From Nitrospirae bacterium JdFR-85 (GTDB lineage Bacteria > Nitrospirota > Thermodesulfovibrionia > Thermodesulfovibrionales > JdFR-85), in NCBI GenBank assembly GCA_002011745.1, contig MTOU01000002.1, forward strand, positions 1 through 45,541: 45,541 nucleotides of DNA, given 5' to 3'. Below, one piece after another: positions 27,741 to 37,534 of this stretch. The translations under genes and the position numbers were made by a program. The notes under the pieces are model-generated. The model searched no databases. It was given only the letters and a program-made list of their open reading frames with translations, and was not told where the DNA came from. Positions within the stretch are counted from its first letter, which is position 1; each line of letters begins with the position of its first letter.

Positions 27741-28955
27741 CTATGAGCCCAGTTCAAAAGCATCATGCAGTACCCTGACAGCCAGCTCAGTATATTTAGA
27801 GTCAATCACACATGATACCTTTATCTCTGAGGTGCTTATCATCATGATATTTATACCCTCCTTAGCAAGAGTCTCAAACATCTTTGCTGCTACACCCGAA
27901 TGAGTCTTCATCCCTACACCCACTATTGAGACTTTTGCGATATTCTCATCCACTGATACCCCTTTGGCACCAAGGGCTTCTGAAACCTTCTCGGTAATCT
28001 CTACTGCTTTGTCTTTGTCTGCCTTGGGCACAGTGAAGGATATATCTGCAAATTTTCCATCAATACTGATATTCTGGACAATCATATCAACCACAATATT
28101 TGCATCAGCAACCTCTTTAAAAAGCCTTGCAGCAATTCCTGGCCTGTCAGGCACACTCATAATAGTTATCTTTACCTGATTTTTATCATAGGCAACACCT
28201 GAGACTAAAACTCTTTCCATATCTCTATCCTCCTTAACCACAAGGGTCCCTGGTTTATCTGAAAATGATGACCTCACAACCAGAGGCACATCATACTTCA
28301 TTGCAAACTCTACTGATCTGGTCTGAAGCACCTTTGCCCCGAGACTTGCAAGCTCAAGCATCTCCTCATAGGATATCTTCTCCAGTTTTCTTGCATTTGG
28401 TACTATACCGGGATCAGTGGTGAATACCCCTTCCACATCTGTATAGATCTCACAGAGGTCTGCATTAAGTGCAGCAGCAACTGCAACCGCTGTTAGATCA
28501 GAACCTCCTCTGCCAAGGGTGGTAACCTCTGATGTCTCTGTTATCCCCTGAAATCCTGCAATCACAGGAATTATACCCTCCTGGAGGGCCTCTCTAACAC
28601 TTTCAGCACTGATTCTTTCGATTCTCGCCTTTGTATGGGATGTATCTGTGATGATCCCCACTTGTCTTCCAGTAAAGGATTTTGCTTTCTGTCCAAGCTT
28701 ATTTATTGCTATAGCCATTAATGCTGCAGAGATCCTCTCACCAGAGGAAAGCAGAAGGTCCATCTCTCTTTCAGGCGGCATATCTGATATCTCCTTGGCA
28801 AGGGAGATGAGTTTATCCGTCTCACCCGCCATCGCAGAGACCACCACAACCACATCATGGCCTGCCTTTTTTGTATTAACAACCCTCTCTGCTACTGCCT
28901 TAATTCTCTCTATGCTCCCAACAGATGTGCCGCCATACTTCTGAACAATCAACAT
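27741..28955 (-). CDS. lysC: Aspartate kinase
   Basis: A 404-residue monofunctional aspartokinase. The kinase domain opens with [16 protein letters not shown], has the [19 protein letters not shown] segment and [12 protein letters not shown]. Two C-terminal ACT domains (from about residue 265: [19 protein letters not shown], and [19 protein letters not shown]) give feedback control by lysine and/or threonine. It makes aspartyl phosphate, the entry to threonine, methionine and lysine. Its place in one run with two threonine synthase-like genes fits that pathway. No hom or asd gene is in the window. Confidence 0.96.
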   Translation of the reverse strand: MLIVQKYGGTSVGSIERIKAVAERVVNTKKAGHDVVVVVSAMAGETDKLISLAKEISDMPPEREMDLLLSSGERISAALMAIAINKLGQKAKSFTGRQVGIITDTSHTKARIERISAESVREALQEGIIPVIAGFQGITETSEVTTLGRGGSDLTAVAVAAALNADLCEIYTDVEGVFTTDPGIVPNARKLEKISYEEMLELASLGAKVLQTRSVEFAMKYDVPLVVRSSFSDKPGTLVVKEDRDMERVLVSGVAYDKNQVKITIMSVPDRPGIAARLFKEVADANIVVDMIVQNISIDGKFADISFTVPKADKDKAVEITEKVSEALGAKGVSVDENIAKVSIVGVGMKTHSGVAAKMFETLAKEGINIMMISTSEIKVSCVIDSKYTELAVRVLHDAFELGS

Positions 28956-28978
28956 GTCTTAATGCCTCCTTAAACCCC

Positions 28979-30202
28979 CTACTCTTTATTTGGGCTTTCT
29001 TGAAGAAAGTAATCCATTAGTCTATATCCTTCTTCAAAAGAGAGAATATCATCTACCTCTTCTATAGCCTCACTAAACCCATCAATAGGGTTTTCATTCT
29101 CTATCCTGCTGTCATATATCACAAATGGAACTGGCTCAGTAGTATGGGTCCTCACCTCCAGGGGTGTCGGATGGTCTGGCATAAGAAGTATCCTATAATC
29201 TTCGAATGTCTTTATCCCTCTTAGAAGGGTACCCACCAGCATTGTATCAAAGTCTTCGATAGCTTTTATCTTGATCTTCAGGTCCCCGCTGTGTCCTGCC
29301 TCATCAGGAGCCTCCACATGAATATATACAAAATCGTGCCTTTCAAGGGCCTTCAGAGAATACTCTGCCTTGCCAGTATAATTGGTATCAATATACCCTG
29401 TAACCCCAGGAACCTTTAAAATTTCAAATCCTGCATATATACCCAAGCCTTTTGTAAGATCAACAGCACTAACCAGTGCACCACTGATGCCATACTTCTC
29501 CTGAAAGGTGGGAATAGAAGGTCTTCTCCCTTGTCCCCAGAGCCAGATACTGTTAGCTGGTGGCTTTCCTTCAGATATCCTTTTTCTGTTAACAGGATGG
29601 CTCTCCAGTATTTCTACAGAGCGTTCCATTAAGGCTCTCAGAAATTCATCACCCTTTCCACGAGGCAGATAATCGGCAATCTCTTTTCCCATGATATCAT
29701 GAGGGGGAATACACTCAATATCCACCTCCCCATTCTTCCAGATCATAAGATGACGGTAACTTATTCCGGGATAGAACTTTATTTCATCATCCCCAAGTGC
29801 GTCATTTATTGAATCTATTAACTCTTTGGCTTCCTCCGTGCTTATATGTCCTGCACTGTAGTCCTCCATTATAGCTCGAGTATGAGTCTTGCTGTATTTA
29901 ATGGTAACCAGATTACATCTGTATGCCACATCAGAATCCTCCAGGTGTATACCCATACTTGCTGCCTCAAGAGGGGCCCTTCCTGAGTAGTAGACCTTAG
30001 GGTCATAACCGAGTATGCTGAGGTTTGCCACATCAGAGCCAGGACTGAACCCTTCTGGGATAGTTCTTACCATACCCAGTATCCCCTTTTTGGCAAGTTT
30101 ATCCATATTAGGAGTAAAGGCAACCTGAAGTGGCGTCTTCCCATCTAACTCCTTCAAAGGCCTGTCTGCCATACCATCCCCTATGATAACAACATACTTC
30201 AT
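28979..30202 (-). CDS. apgM: Cofactor-independent phosphoglycerate mutase, archaeal type
   Basis: A 407-residue alkaline-phosphatase-superfamily enzyme. MKYVVIIGDGMADRPLKELDGKTPLQVA is the standard opening with the first metal aspartate; PGSDVANLSILGYDP holds the phosphorylated serine; VHVEAPDEAGHSGD and LMPDHPTPLEVRTHTTEPVPFVIY hold the remaining metal ligands. It interconverts 2- and 3-phosphoglycerate. In several anaerobes this gene sits with thrC, lysC or homoserine genes, and some paralogues have been proposed as homoserine kinases (ThrB2-like). With no thrB visible here, a phosphotransfer role in threonine synthesis is a real alternative. Confidence 0.9.
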   Translation of the reverse strand: MKYVVIIGDGMADRPLKELDGKTPLQVAFTPNMDKLAKKGILGMVRTIPEGFSPGSDVANLSILGYDPKVYYSGRAPLEAASMGIHLEDSDVAYRCNLVTIKYSKTHTRAIMEDYSAGHISTEEAKELIDSINDALGDDEIKFYPGISYRHLMIWKNGEVDIECIPPHDIMGKEIADYLPRGKGDEFLRALMERSVEILESHPVNRKRISEGKPPANSIWLWGQGRRPSIPTFQEKYGISGALVSAVDLTKGLGIYAGFEILKVPGVTGYIDTNYTGKAEYSLKALERHDFVYIHVEAPDEAGHSGDLKIKIKAIEDFDTMLVGTLLRGIKTFEDYRILLMPDHPTPLEVRTHTTEPVPFVIYDSRIENENPIDGFSEAIEEVDDILSFEEGYRLMDYFLQESPNKE

Positions 30203-30227
30203 AAAAGTATATTATACAGGGAATTAA

Positions 30228-31400
30228 TTAATAAGGAAAGGGACTGCTATTGTCAGGTTTGAGAGAGCCCTTCTGATTGAAATCAAGAACATCCTGAAGA
30301 ACCTCTTCTACTGACTCGATGCTTGCCTTTGCCTTTCTTGGTTCAGAAACCACCTTAAAGACAGTATCAGGGTCTTTCAGTCCATTACCTGTAAGAGTGC
30401 ATACCACTGTCTCACCACCTTTAAAATAACCCTGTCTGTACAACTTTATCACACCCGCCACTGAAGCTGCAGATGCAGGCTCACAGAATATGCCCTCCAT
30501 AGAGGCAACCATCTTATAAGCCTGCAGTATCTCTTCATCCGTTACCGCCTCGATCACTCCACCAGATTCATCCCTTGCCTGTTCAGCATACTTCCAGCTT
30601 GCAGGGTTGCCGATCCTTATAGCAGTAGCCACGGTTTCTGGCTTTTCTATAACCTTCCCATGCACTATTGGAGCGGCTCCTTCTGCCTGAAATCCAAGCA
30701 TTTTGGGAAGAGATTTAATCCTACCTGCCTCATGGTACTGTTTGTACCCTCTCCAGTATGCTGTTATATTACCTGCATTTCCTACAGGAAGGGCATGATA
30801 ATCCGGGGCTTTGCCCAGTTGGTCACATACCTCAAAGGCTGCACTTTTCTGTCCTTCAAGTCTGTATGGATTAATGGAATTAACAAGGGTTATAGGATAT
30901 CTCCTCACCATCTCTTTTACTATCCTCAGTGCCTGGTCAAAGTTGCCTTCAATCTGCACTACCACAGCGCCATGTACAAGTGCCTGTACAAGTTTCCCCA
31001 GGGCGATTTTACCTTCAGGTATGAGCACTATCGCCTTTATCCCTGCCCTGGCTGCATAAGCTGCTGCTGAGGCCGAGGTGTTACCTGTGGATGCACATAT
31101 AACAGCCTTTGCACCCTCCTCTAATGCTTTTGAGATAGCCATGGTCATGCCTCTATCCTTAAAGGAGCCTGTAGGATTTGCACCATCAAATTTAAAATAG
31201 AGATCAAGTTTCAGACCAAGATATTTTGGAATATTTACTGAATTGATAAGAGGCGTATTGCCTTCATATAGGGTAATGATAGGGGTTTTTTCTGTGACCG
31301 GGAGAAACTCTCTGTAATGATAAAGGATTCCTTTCCATTGCTCACACATTCGGTCATCCTGGTCTGCCTGACCAGATAACTGCTCTGATGCATTAATCAT
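30228..31400 (-). CDS. thrC: Threonine synthase (first copy)
   Basis: A 390-residue PLP enzyme. [16 protein letters not shown] precedes the PLP lysine in [11 protein letters not shown] (near residue 104), then [19 protein letters not shown] and [17 protein letters not shown]. This is the short threonine synthase type without the N-terminal zinc ribbon. The first ATG (31400) has an AAGGAGG Shine-Dalgarno, so I keep it although conserved sequence begins about 17 residues later ([18 protein letters not shown]). It converts O-phosphohomoserine to threonine. It follows the NIL-domain gene by 15 bases in the operon. Confidence 0.93.
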   Translation of the reverse strand: MINASEQLSGQADQDDRMCEQWKGILYHYREFLPVTEKTPIITLYEGNTPLINSVNIPKYLGLKLDLYFKFDGANPTGSFKDRGMTMAISKALEEGAKAVICASTGNTSASAAAYAARAGIKAIVLIPEGKIALGKLVQALVHGAVVVQIEGNFDQALRIVKEMVRRYPITLVNSINPYRLEGQKSAAFEVCDQLGKAPDYHALPVGNAGNITAYWRGYKQYHEAGRIKSLPKMLGFQAEGAAPIVHGKVIEKPETVATAIRIGNPASWKYAEQARDESGGVIEAVTDEEILQAYKMVASMEGIFCEPASAASVAGVIKLYRQGYFKGGETVVCTLTGNGLKDPDTVFKVVSEPRKAKASIESVEEVLQDVLDFNQKGSLKPDNSSPFPY

Positions 31401-31415
31401 GATTCACCTACCTCC

Positions 31416-31652
31416 TTATTCAATTATATCACCCTCTACATACTCCACTTCTACACCTTGGTCTCTTAAAGACTGAAGCCCTTTATTGAGGTTTTCCTCC
31501 TCTCCCTCAAGTTCCAAGACCATCTCTCCTACAGTATCAGTAACACGGGCCCTTCGTATGTTAGGCATTACATCATACTTCTTGGCCATAGTAAAAAGGA
31601 CAGGTTCTTTAATAAGATGCTGTGGAAAGGTTAACTTAACCCTTACTTTCAT
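31416..31652 (-). CDS. NIL-domain protein
   Basis: A 78-residue stand-alone NIL domain (ferredoxin-like, ACT-like fold): VRVKLTFPQHLIKEPVLFTMAKKYDVMPNIRRARVTDTVGEMVLELEGEEENLNKGLQSLRDQGVEV-type pattern of two strand-helix-strand units. NIL domains occur at the C-terminus of methionine ABC transporter ATPases and, with ferredoxin domains, in homocysteine synthesis from sulfide in anaerobes. Its start overlaps the ThiS-like carrier's stop by one base, so they are made together. A sulfur-amino-acid role is inferred from family and neighbours. Confidence 0.85.
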   Translation of the reverse strand: MKVRVKLTFPQHLIKEPVLFTMAKKYDVMPNIRRARVTDTVGEMVLELEGEEENLNKGLQSLRDQGVEVEYVEGDIIE

Positions 31653-31933
31653 TAATTCCCCCTTCCTCCTGCAATTGCAGGAACTATTGATACCTCATCC
31701 CCATCCTTTACTTCTGTCTCTTCGGCCTGTAGAAAGCGGATATCCTCTTCATTAACATAGATATTTACAAACCTTCTTATCTTGCCATTCTCAGAGACCC
31801 TCTCAGCAAGTCCAGGATAACGGCTGTCGAGCTCCATAATAAGATCGATAATCTTGCCAGGCTTGCCCTCTACCACTTCCTGGCCATTGGTTAACCTCTG
31901 TAAAGGTGTTGGTATTCTAACTTTTACTGCCAT
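31652..31933 (-). CDS. MoaD/ThiS-family sulfur carrier protein
   Basis: A 93-residue ubiquitin-like protein: VKVRIPTPLQRLTNGQEVVEGKPGKIIDLIMELDSRYPGL, RRFVNIYVNEEDIRFL, and VKDGDEVSIVPAIAGGRGN. The GDEVSIVPAIAGG end is the sulfur-carrier signature, but three residues (RGN) follow the di-glycine. The length and features are closest to CysO/HcyS-type carriers rather than MoaD of molybdopterin synthase. The protein would be activated at its C-terminal glycine by a ThiF/MoeB-like E1 and loaded with sulfide. It lies between two threonine synthase-like genes, so the acceptor is probably an activated serine or homoserine. The tail must be trimmed first. Confidence 0.9.
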   Translation of the reverse strand: MAVKVRIPTPLQRLTNGQEVVEGKPGKIIDLIMELDSRYPGLAERVSENGKIRRFVNIYVNEEDIRFLQAEETEVKDGDEVSIVPAIAGGRGN

Positions 31934-31957
31934 TGTTACCCCCTTATTAATTAAATA

Positions 31958-33199
31958 TTATTTTAAAATCTTTAACCTCTTTAATGTCTTCTCAAAAGCC
32001 TCTATATTGGGTTTTATATAGATCGGTTCACTCATTCTACCATCAAATGCCTCCTTAGTTTTTAGCCCATTGCCTGTAACACATATAACTGTAACCTCAT
32101 TTTTGCCTATGTAGCCCTGTTCTATCAATTTCTTAGTGGTTGCTACTGTAACCCCACCCGCGGTCTCTGCAAAGATGCCTTCTGTTCGTGCAAGAAGCTT
32201 CATTCCTTCCACTATCTCATCGTCCGTTACATCCTCTCCATATCCTCCAGACTCCTTCACTGCCTTATATGCATAATAACCATCAGCAGGATTGCCTATA
32301 GCAAGAGATTTTGCCACGGTATCTGGCTTCACTGGTCTTATAACATCAGTATCATTCTTTATTGCTGTTACAATAGGATTACATCCCTTAGCCTGTGCTG
32401 CAAAGATCTTGGTATTAGCACTCTTTATTATTCCCACCTCCTTGAGTTCCTTGAAAGCCTTCCATATCTTTGTAAGTAATGAACCACTGGCACAGGGGAC
32501 TACCACATTGTCAGGCGCCTTCCAGCCCAGCTGTTCAGCAATCTCAAATCCGATTGTCTTTGAACCTTCAGCATAAAAGGGTCTTATATTTATGTTCACA
32601 AAGGCCCACCTGTATTGGTTGGCGATCTCAGAACAAAGCCTGTTAACCTCATCATAATTCCCATCCACTGCAATAAGATGAGGCTCAAACACAAGGGAAG
32701 AAACTATCTTGCTCGCCTCCAAGGTTGCAGGAATAAAGATAAACCTCTTAAAACCTGCCTTTGCCCCCTGGGCAGATACAGAATGGGCAAGATTGCCTGT
32801 AGAGGCACAGGCAACGGTATCAAATCCGAATTCTTTTGCCTTTGTAAGTGCCACAGCCACTACTCTATCTTTAAAAGAGAATGTTGGGTGTACTACTGTA
32901 TCGTCTTTTATGTAAAGTTCTTTAACTCCCAGAACCTTTGCAAGATTCTCTGCCTTCACAAGAGGAGTAAATCCAGAATAAAGACCAGCCTGTGGAGGTC
33001 CATCTATCGGTAAAAGTTCTTTATACCGCCACAAGGTCTCATCTCTATTTTCAATCTTTTTTTTCGAGATTACTTTCTTGATTTTTTCATAATTATAAAT
33101 TACTTCAAGAGGCCCAAAACAGAACTCACAGACATAGATGGGTTCTACATTGTACTGTCTACCACATTCTCTACATTTCAAACCCTCTACATATCCCAT
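31958..33199 (-). CDS. Threonine synthase-like PLP enzyme with N-terminal zinc ribbon (second copy)
   Basis: A 413-residue fold-type II PLP enzyme. The N-terminus has LKCRECGRQYNVEPIYVCEFCFGPLEV, two CxxC pairs of a zinc ribbon. The PLP lysine is in HPTFSFKDRVVAVAL (near residue 110), followed by CASTGNLAHSVSAQGAKAG and a phosphate-binding VVPCASGSLLTKIWKAF. It is annotated as threonine synthase in relatives, but this genome has a second, more standard copy three genes later, and this one is first in the operon next to the sulfur carrier. A sulfhydrylase role using O-phosphohomoserine or O-phosphoserine is a fair alternative. It has an AGGAGG ribosome binding site. Confidence 0.85.
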   Translation of the reverse strand: MGYVEGLKCRECGRQYNVEPIYVCEFCFGPLEVIYNYEKIKKVISKKKIENRDETLWRYKELLPIDGPPQAGLYSGFTPLVKAENLAKVLGVKELYIKDDTVVHPTFSFKDRVVAVALTKAKEFGFDTVACASTGNLAHSVSAQGAKAGFKRFIFIPATLEASKIVSSLVFEPHLIAVDGNYDEVNRLCSEIANQYRWAFVNINIRPFYAEGSKTIGFEIAEQLGWKAPDNVVVPCASGSLLTKIWKAFKELKEVGIIKSANTKIFAAQAKGCNPIVTAIKNDTDVIRPVKPDTVAKSLAIGNPADGYYAYKAVKESGGYGEDVTDDEIVEGMKLLARTEGIFAETAGGVTVATTKKLIEQGYIGKNEVTVICVTGNGLKTKEAFDGRMSEPIYIKPNIEAFEKTLKRLKILK

Positions 33200-33245
33200 C
33201 TACTTCCTCCTCTTCTGCTGTAATTCATTCGTCAAAGGATTCTAA

Positions 33246-33275
33246 ATTCTAAAATCTTTTTATAAAAGGTGTCAA
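33246..33275 (-). promoter_or_regulatory. Promoter of the thrC / carrier / lysC / zwf operon
   Basis: On the minus strand a perfect TTGACA (33275-33270) lies 18 nt before TAGAAT (33251-33246), about 47 bases upstream of the ATG at 33199. It is followed by a GAGGAGG ribosome binding site. All genes from 33199 down to 25537 are on this strand with gaps of 26 bases or less, so this may drive an eight-gene operon. Confidence 0.65.
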
Positions 33276-33387
33276 CTATTATAAGAATTTTACAATCCTA
33301 ATTTGACCCTGGTCGGCTTATGAAGAGCAATCTAAATTCTCACATACGGCTTACTTAGACAAGAGGCAAAAACTAACCACTTAAAAT

Positions 33388-35373
33388 CTATACAAGCTCT
33401 TTAACTATATTGACAATATTTTCTGTGGTGAAACCGAACTTCTCAAATATCACCTTGTATGGTGCAGAAGCCCCGAACCGGTCTATTCCTATTATTCTCC
33501 CTTTCAGCCCTATATATTTATGCCAGCAGAGGGTGGCACCTGCCTCAACAGCAATCCTCTTTTGTACCTCTGGTGGAAGCACCTCTGCCCTGTAGTCTTC
33601 CGGCTGTTCATCAAATATACGGAATGAGGCCATGTTTACCACCCTTGGTTTTATCCCTTCTTTCAGAAGCCTCTCGTAGGCATCAAGGGCAAGATGGACC
33701 TCAGACCCAGATGCAAGAATTATCACATCAGGCATACCAGCAGAGTCTGCAACTATATAGGCACCTCTGTGTATGCCTTCCTCTGAGGCATACCTTTGTC
33801 TGTCAATTACAGGAACCTTCTGCCTTGTGAGGATCAGAGCCACTGGGCCTCCTCTTCTGCTAAGAGCAATTTTCCATGCCTCTCTCGTCTCATTTGCATC
33901 TGCAGGTCTTATCTCTGTAAAATTAGGGATCGCCCTTAAAGAGGTGAGGTGCTCTATCGGCTGATGGGTAGGACCATCCTCACCAAGCCCCACAGAGTCA
34001 TGGGTGAATACATAAATCACATGTTGATGCATCATTGCAGCAAGCCTTATTGAGGGTCTCATATAGTCTGAGAACACAAGAAAGGTTCCTCCATAGGGGA
34101 TTACACCCCCAGCAAGGGCCATACCATTAAGAGCTGCAGCCATTGCGTGCTCCCTCACCCCAAAATGGATATTTCTGCCCTTTTTTTGGAGTCCAAAATC
34201 AGGATATTTTTTTAGATAGGTGTTATTTGATGGCGCCAAATCAGCAGAGCCTCCAATAAGATTATGAATCCTGTCTGCGAGGATATTGAGAACCTTCCCA
34301 GAGGCTGACCTGGTGGCTACAGCCCCATTCGAAGGAGTGAAAACCGGCAAGTCCCTGTCCCATCCCTCAGGCAACCGGCCCTCTGTAAACTCAATGAACT
34401 TCTGATATAGGTCAGGATACCTTCTGCTGTATCTTCTCAACATCTGTCTCCACTTCTTTTCAGCCTCTCTTCCTCTCTTCACCGCTTTTCTCATATGCTG
34501 AAGTGCCCTTTTGGGCACATAGAACTTTGGTTTAAGAGGCCATCCAGCCGCCAGCTTTGTAAGCCTCACCTCTTCCTCCCCAAGAGGAGCACCATGAGAT
34601 TCTGCCGTATCCTGTTTGTTTGGACTTCCAAAGGCTATGTGTGTTCTTGCGATGATAAGAGAGGGTTTGTCCTTCTCCTTCTTTGCCTGTCTGATCGCAT
34701 CTGCTATCTCTTTAAGGTTATAACCATTCACCTTCTGGACATGCCAGCCGTATGCCTTGAACCGTCTTGCCACATCCTCTGAAAAACTCAGTTCTGTTGA
34801 ACCCTCTATGGTGATACGGTTGTCTGAGTAGAGGTAAATGATCTTGCCCAATTTAAAATGGCCTGCAATAGAGGCTGCCTCAGAAGATATACCCTCCATT
34901 ATGTCCCCATCACTGCAGATAGCGTAGACATAGTAGTCTATCACTGGGAAGCCTGGACGGTTAAAATACTCTCTCAGGAACCTCTCTGCCATCGCCATTC
35001 CCACGCCCATACCGAACCCCTGTCCCAGAGGGCCTGTTGTGGTCTCCACACCGGTTTCCGGATCATACTCAGGATGTCCTGGGGTCTTGCTACCCCATTG
35101 GCGGAATTTCTTTATCTCCTTCAGACTCAGGGGATATCCTGTTAGATACAGGAGACTGTAAAGCAACATCGAGCCGTGTCCGGCTGACAGAACGAACCTG
35201 TCCCTGTTAAACCACTTGGGGTTCTTGGGATTGTGTTTCAAAAACCTGTCCCACAGCACATAGGCCATTGCTGCGTCACCCATGGGCATTCCTGGATGCC
35301 CTGAATTCGCCTTCTGGATTGCATCCACAGCGAGAAACCTGATAGTGTTGATACAGAGTTCATCAATCTTCAT
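33388..35373 (-). CDS. tkt: Transketolase
   Basis: A 661-residue full-length ThDP enzyme that moves two-carbon units in the non-oxidative pentose phosphate path. Visible: [25 protein letters not shown] at the start, [19 protein letters not shown], the ThDP/Mg motif [14 protein letters not shown] near residue 155, [17 protein letters not shown] with the catalytic glutamate near residue 400, and [22 protein letters not shown]. It follows hisF by 27 bases on the same strand and precedes the thrC operon after a 188-base gap with its own promoter. It complements zwf and pgl of the oxidative branch. Confidence 0.97.
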   Translation of the reverse strand: MKIDELCINTIRFLAVDAIQKANSGHPGMPMGDAAMAYVLWDRFLKHNPKNPKWFNRDRFVLSAGHGSMLLYSLLYLTGYPLSLKEIKKFRQWGSKTPGHPEYDPETGVETTTGPLGQGFGMGVGMAMAERFLREYFNRPGFPVIDYYVYAICSDGDIMEGISSEAASIAGHFKLGKIIYLYSDNRITIEGSTELSFSEDVARRFKAYGWHVQKVNGYNLKEIADAIRQAKKEKDKPSLIIARTHIAFGSPNKQDTAESHGAPLGEEEVRLTKLAAGWPLKPKFYVPKRALQHMRKAVKRGREAEKKWRQMLRRYSRRYPDLYQKFIEFTEGRLPEGWDRDLPVFTPSNGAVATRSASGKVLNILADRIHNLIGGSADLAPSNNTYLKKYPDFGLQKKGRNIHFGVREHAMAAALNGMALAGGVIPYGGTFLVFSDYMRPSIRLAAMMHQHVIYVFTHDSVGLGEDGPTHQPIEHLTSLRAIPNFTEIRPADANETREAWKIALSRRGGPVALILTRQKVPVIDRQRYASEEGIHRGAYIVADSAGMPDVIILASGSEVHLALDAYERLLKEGIKPRVVNMASFRIFDEQPEDYRAEVLPPEVQKRIAVEAGATLCWHKYIGLKGRIIGIDRFGASAPYKVIFEKFGFTTENIVNIVKELV

Positions 35374-35400
35374 TTAGTGCCTCCAAAGTGTTTTTTTATT

Positions 35401-36255
35401 TTAAAGTCTAACCACAACCCCTTTTTCTCTGAGATATTCCTTTGCCTCCCGTATAGTGTATTCCCTGTAATGGAATATAGAGGCTGCTAAGGCTGCATCT
35501 GCCCTGCCCTCTGTAAGGGCCTCGTAGAGGTGCTCCAGGGTGCCGGCTCCTCCTGAGGCAATCACAGGGATTCCCACCGCCTCTGCAACAGCCCTGGTCA
35601 GGTCTATATCGTATCCATCCTTGGTTCCATCTCTGTCCATAGAGGTAAGAAGTATCTCTCCTGCCCCAAGCTTTTCCATATATTTTGCCCATTCTACTGC
35701 ATCAATCCCTCTCGGACGGCGACCTCCGTGGGTGAAAACCTCCCACTGTTTCGGCCTGCTGTGGGAAGAAACCCTTAGGTGCTCTAAGGACTTGTTATCT
35801 TTTAACCAGTCAGGAATCTCCCTTGGCCGGTCAATCTCAAATCTGGAGTCATGGACCCTCTTTGCATCAATTGCCACCACAATACACTGAGAACCAAACC
35901 TTTCAGAAGCCTCTCTTATGAATTCAGGATCTCTCACTGCTGATGTGTTTATGGAGACTTTATCACAGCCTGCATTCAGGAGGTCTCTTATGTCATCCAG
36001 TGTCTTTATTCCTCCTCCAACAGTAAGAGGCATGAAGACATCCTCTGCAGTCCGTTCCACCACATCAAGTATTATTTTTCGTTTCTCGTGTGAGGCGGTT
36101 ATATCAAGGAATACCAGCTCATCTGCCCCCTCCTGATCATAATATATGGCATTCTCAACAGGGTCTCCTGCATCCCGTATGTTTACAAAATTGACCCCTT
36201 TGACGACCCTGCCGTCCTTTACATCAAGACAGGGTATAATCCTTTTAGCAAGCAT
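35401..36255 (-). CDS. hisF: Imidazole glycerol phosphate synthase cyclase subunit, with insertion
   Basis: A 284-residue (beta-alpha)8 barrel that uses ammonia from HisH to form imidazole glycerol phosphate and AICAR. Catalytic aspartates are D11 ([15 protein letters not shown]) and D130 ([11 protein letters not shown]). [23 protein letters not shown] and [14 protein letters not shown] are all present. HisF is normally about 253 residues; the extra 30 or so fall between residues 135 and 170, in the loop after strand 5 that forms a hairpin on the catalytic face. No other his gene is in the window, so histidine genes are scattered in this genome. Confidence 0.96.
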   Translation of the reverse strand: MLAKRIIPCLDVKDGRVVKGVNFVNIRDAGDPVENAIYYDQEGADELVFLDITASHEKRKIILDVVERTAEDVFMPLTVGGGIKTLDDIRDLLNAGCDKVSINTSAVRDPEFIREASERFGSQCIVVAIDAKRVHDSRFEIDRPREIPDWLKDNKSLEHLRVSSHSRPKQWEVFTHGGRRPRGIDAVEWAKYMEKLGAGEILLTSMDRDGTKDGYDIDLTRAVAEAVGIPVIASGGAGTLEHLYEALTEGRADAALAASIFHYREYTIREAKEYLREKGVVVRL

Positions 36256-36343
36256 TATGTTAAACCTTTCCTTTATACAGTTCTGAAATAAATAATTATA
36301 GCAGTTTTGATTTAAAATTGTGGTAATCTGGTAAAATTAACTA

Positions 36344-37534
36344 ATGATGAGATATAGAGAAATGATAAATGATGGAACCTTTGAATATCTATGCCATATA
36401 AGGCGTAAGATACACCAGTGGCCTGAGCCAGCCTTTCAGGAGGCAAAAACAGCAGAGACAGTAAGTGTTGCCCTGAGCAGACTCTCCATATGGCATAAGA
36501 CAGGCGTTGGAAAGACAGGAGTTGTGGCCCGTCTTGAAACCACTCCTTCGGGCCCTACAATCGCAATCAGGGCAGATATGGATGCACTGCCTGTGGAGGA
36601 GAAGACAGGACTGCCATTCAGCTCCAGGGTGAGTGGTTATATGCATGCATGTGGGCATGATGGACATATAGCAATGCTTATTGGCGCTGCCATGCTTCTT
36701 AAAGAGTCACCTCCAGAGGGTAATGTGGTATTTATTTTTCAACCTGCAGAGGAAGGAGGCGGAGGTGCAAGGGCAATGATTGAGGCAGGTGTGCTTGATG
36801 GTGTAGACATGATATTCGGTGGCCATATAGATATGCACTTTCCTGTAGGAAGTATTGCTATACGACAGTACATGGATACATCATACACTGATAGTCTCGA
36901 GATAAGAATCATTGGTAAGGGTGGACATGCTGCCCGTCCTCACGAGACAGTGGATGCAGTGGTTGTGGGAGCCCAGATTGTAACACTTCTTCAGAGCATA
37001 GTGTCAAGGAGTGTAGACCCTCTGAATCCCACTGTTGTAAGTATAGGGAGCTTCCATGCCGGAACTGCCTATAATGCAATAGCTGATGAGGCTGTGTTAA
37101 GAGGTACTATAAGGTGTACAGACAAAAGAACCAGGGATATTGTTATAGAAAAAATCAAAAAGACCGCTGCTTCTGTCTCTTCTCTACATGGTGCTGATGT
37201 TTATGTAAGCATCCATGAAGGCTACCCTCCTGTGATGAATCATCCAGAGGGATACAGGATCGCAAAGGAGGCTGCAAAGGAAGTAATAGGAGAGGATGGT
37301 GTTATTATTCTCACCCAACCGAGCATGGGAGGAGAGGATTTTGCATATTATTTAGAGCATATACCTGGATGCTTTGTCCGTTTTGGTGCCCATAATAGTC
37401 TGCACAAATTTGTGCCTACACACAGTAGCAATTTTGATTTTGATGAGGAAGTCATAAGGGTTGGAGCGGCCTTTTATGCAGAGGTGGTGAAAAAAGCAGT
37501 AGAGGTTCTAAAGCACAGGAATGTTAGAGTTTAA
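36344..37534 (+). CDS. M20-family metallo-amidohydrolase
   Basis: A 396-residue peptidase of the M20D type (hippurate hydrolase/N-acyl-amino acid amidohydrolase, IAA-amino acid hydrolase-like). Two metal sites are visible: HACGHDGHIAML near residue 103 and FIFQPAEEGGGGARAMI near 131; the dimerisation domain begins about 180 (IIGKGGHAARPHETVDA), and the last ligand is in SMGGEDFAYYLEHIPG. It removes an acyl group from an amino acid or small peptide. It overlaps the next gene by 14 bases, which in turn overlaps ggt, so all three probably act on one gamma-glutamyl or acyl-amino acid compound. Confidence 0.9.
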   Translation: MMRYREMINDGTFEYLCHIRRKIHQWPEPAFQEAKTAETVSVALSRLSIWHKTGVGKTGVVARLETTPSGPTIAIRADMDALPVEEKTGLPFSSRVSGYMHACGHDGHIAMLIGAAMLLKESPPEGNVVFIFQPAEEGGGGARAMIEAGVLDGVDMIFGGHIDMHFPVGSIAIRQYMDTSYTDSLEIRIIGKGGHAARPHETVDAVVVGAQIVTLLQSIVSRSVDPLNPTVVSIGSFHAGTAYNAIADEAVLRGTIRCTDKRTRDIVIEKIKKTAASVSSLHGADVYVSIHEGYPPVMNHPEGYRIAKEAAKEVIGEDGVIILTQPSMGGEDFAYYLEHIPGCFVRFGAHNSLHKFVPTHSSNFDFDEEVIRVGAAFYAEVVKKAVEVLKHRNVRV

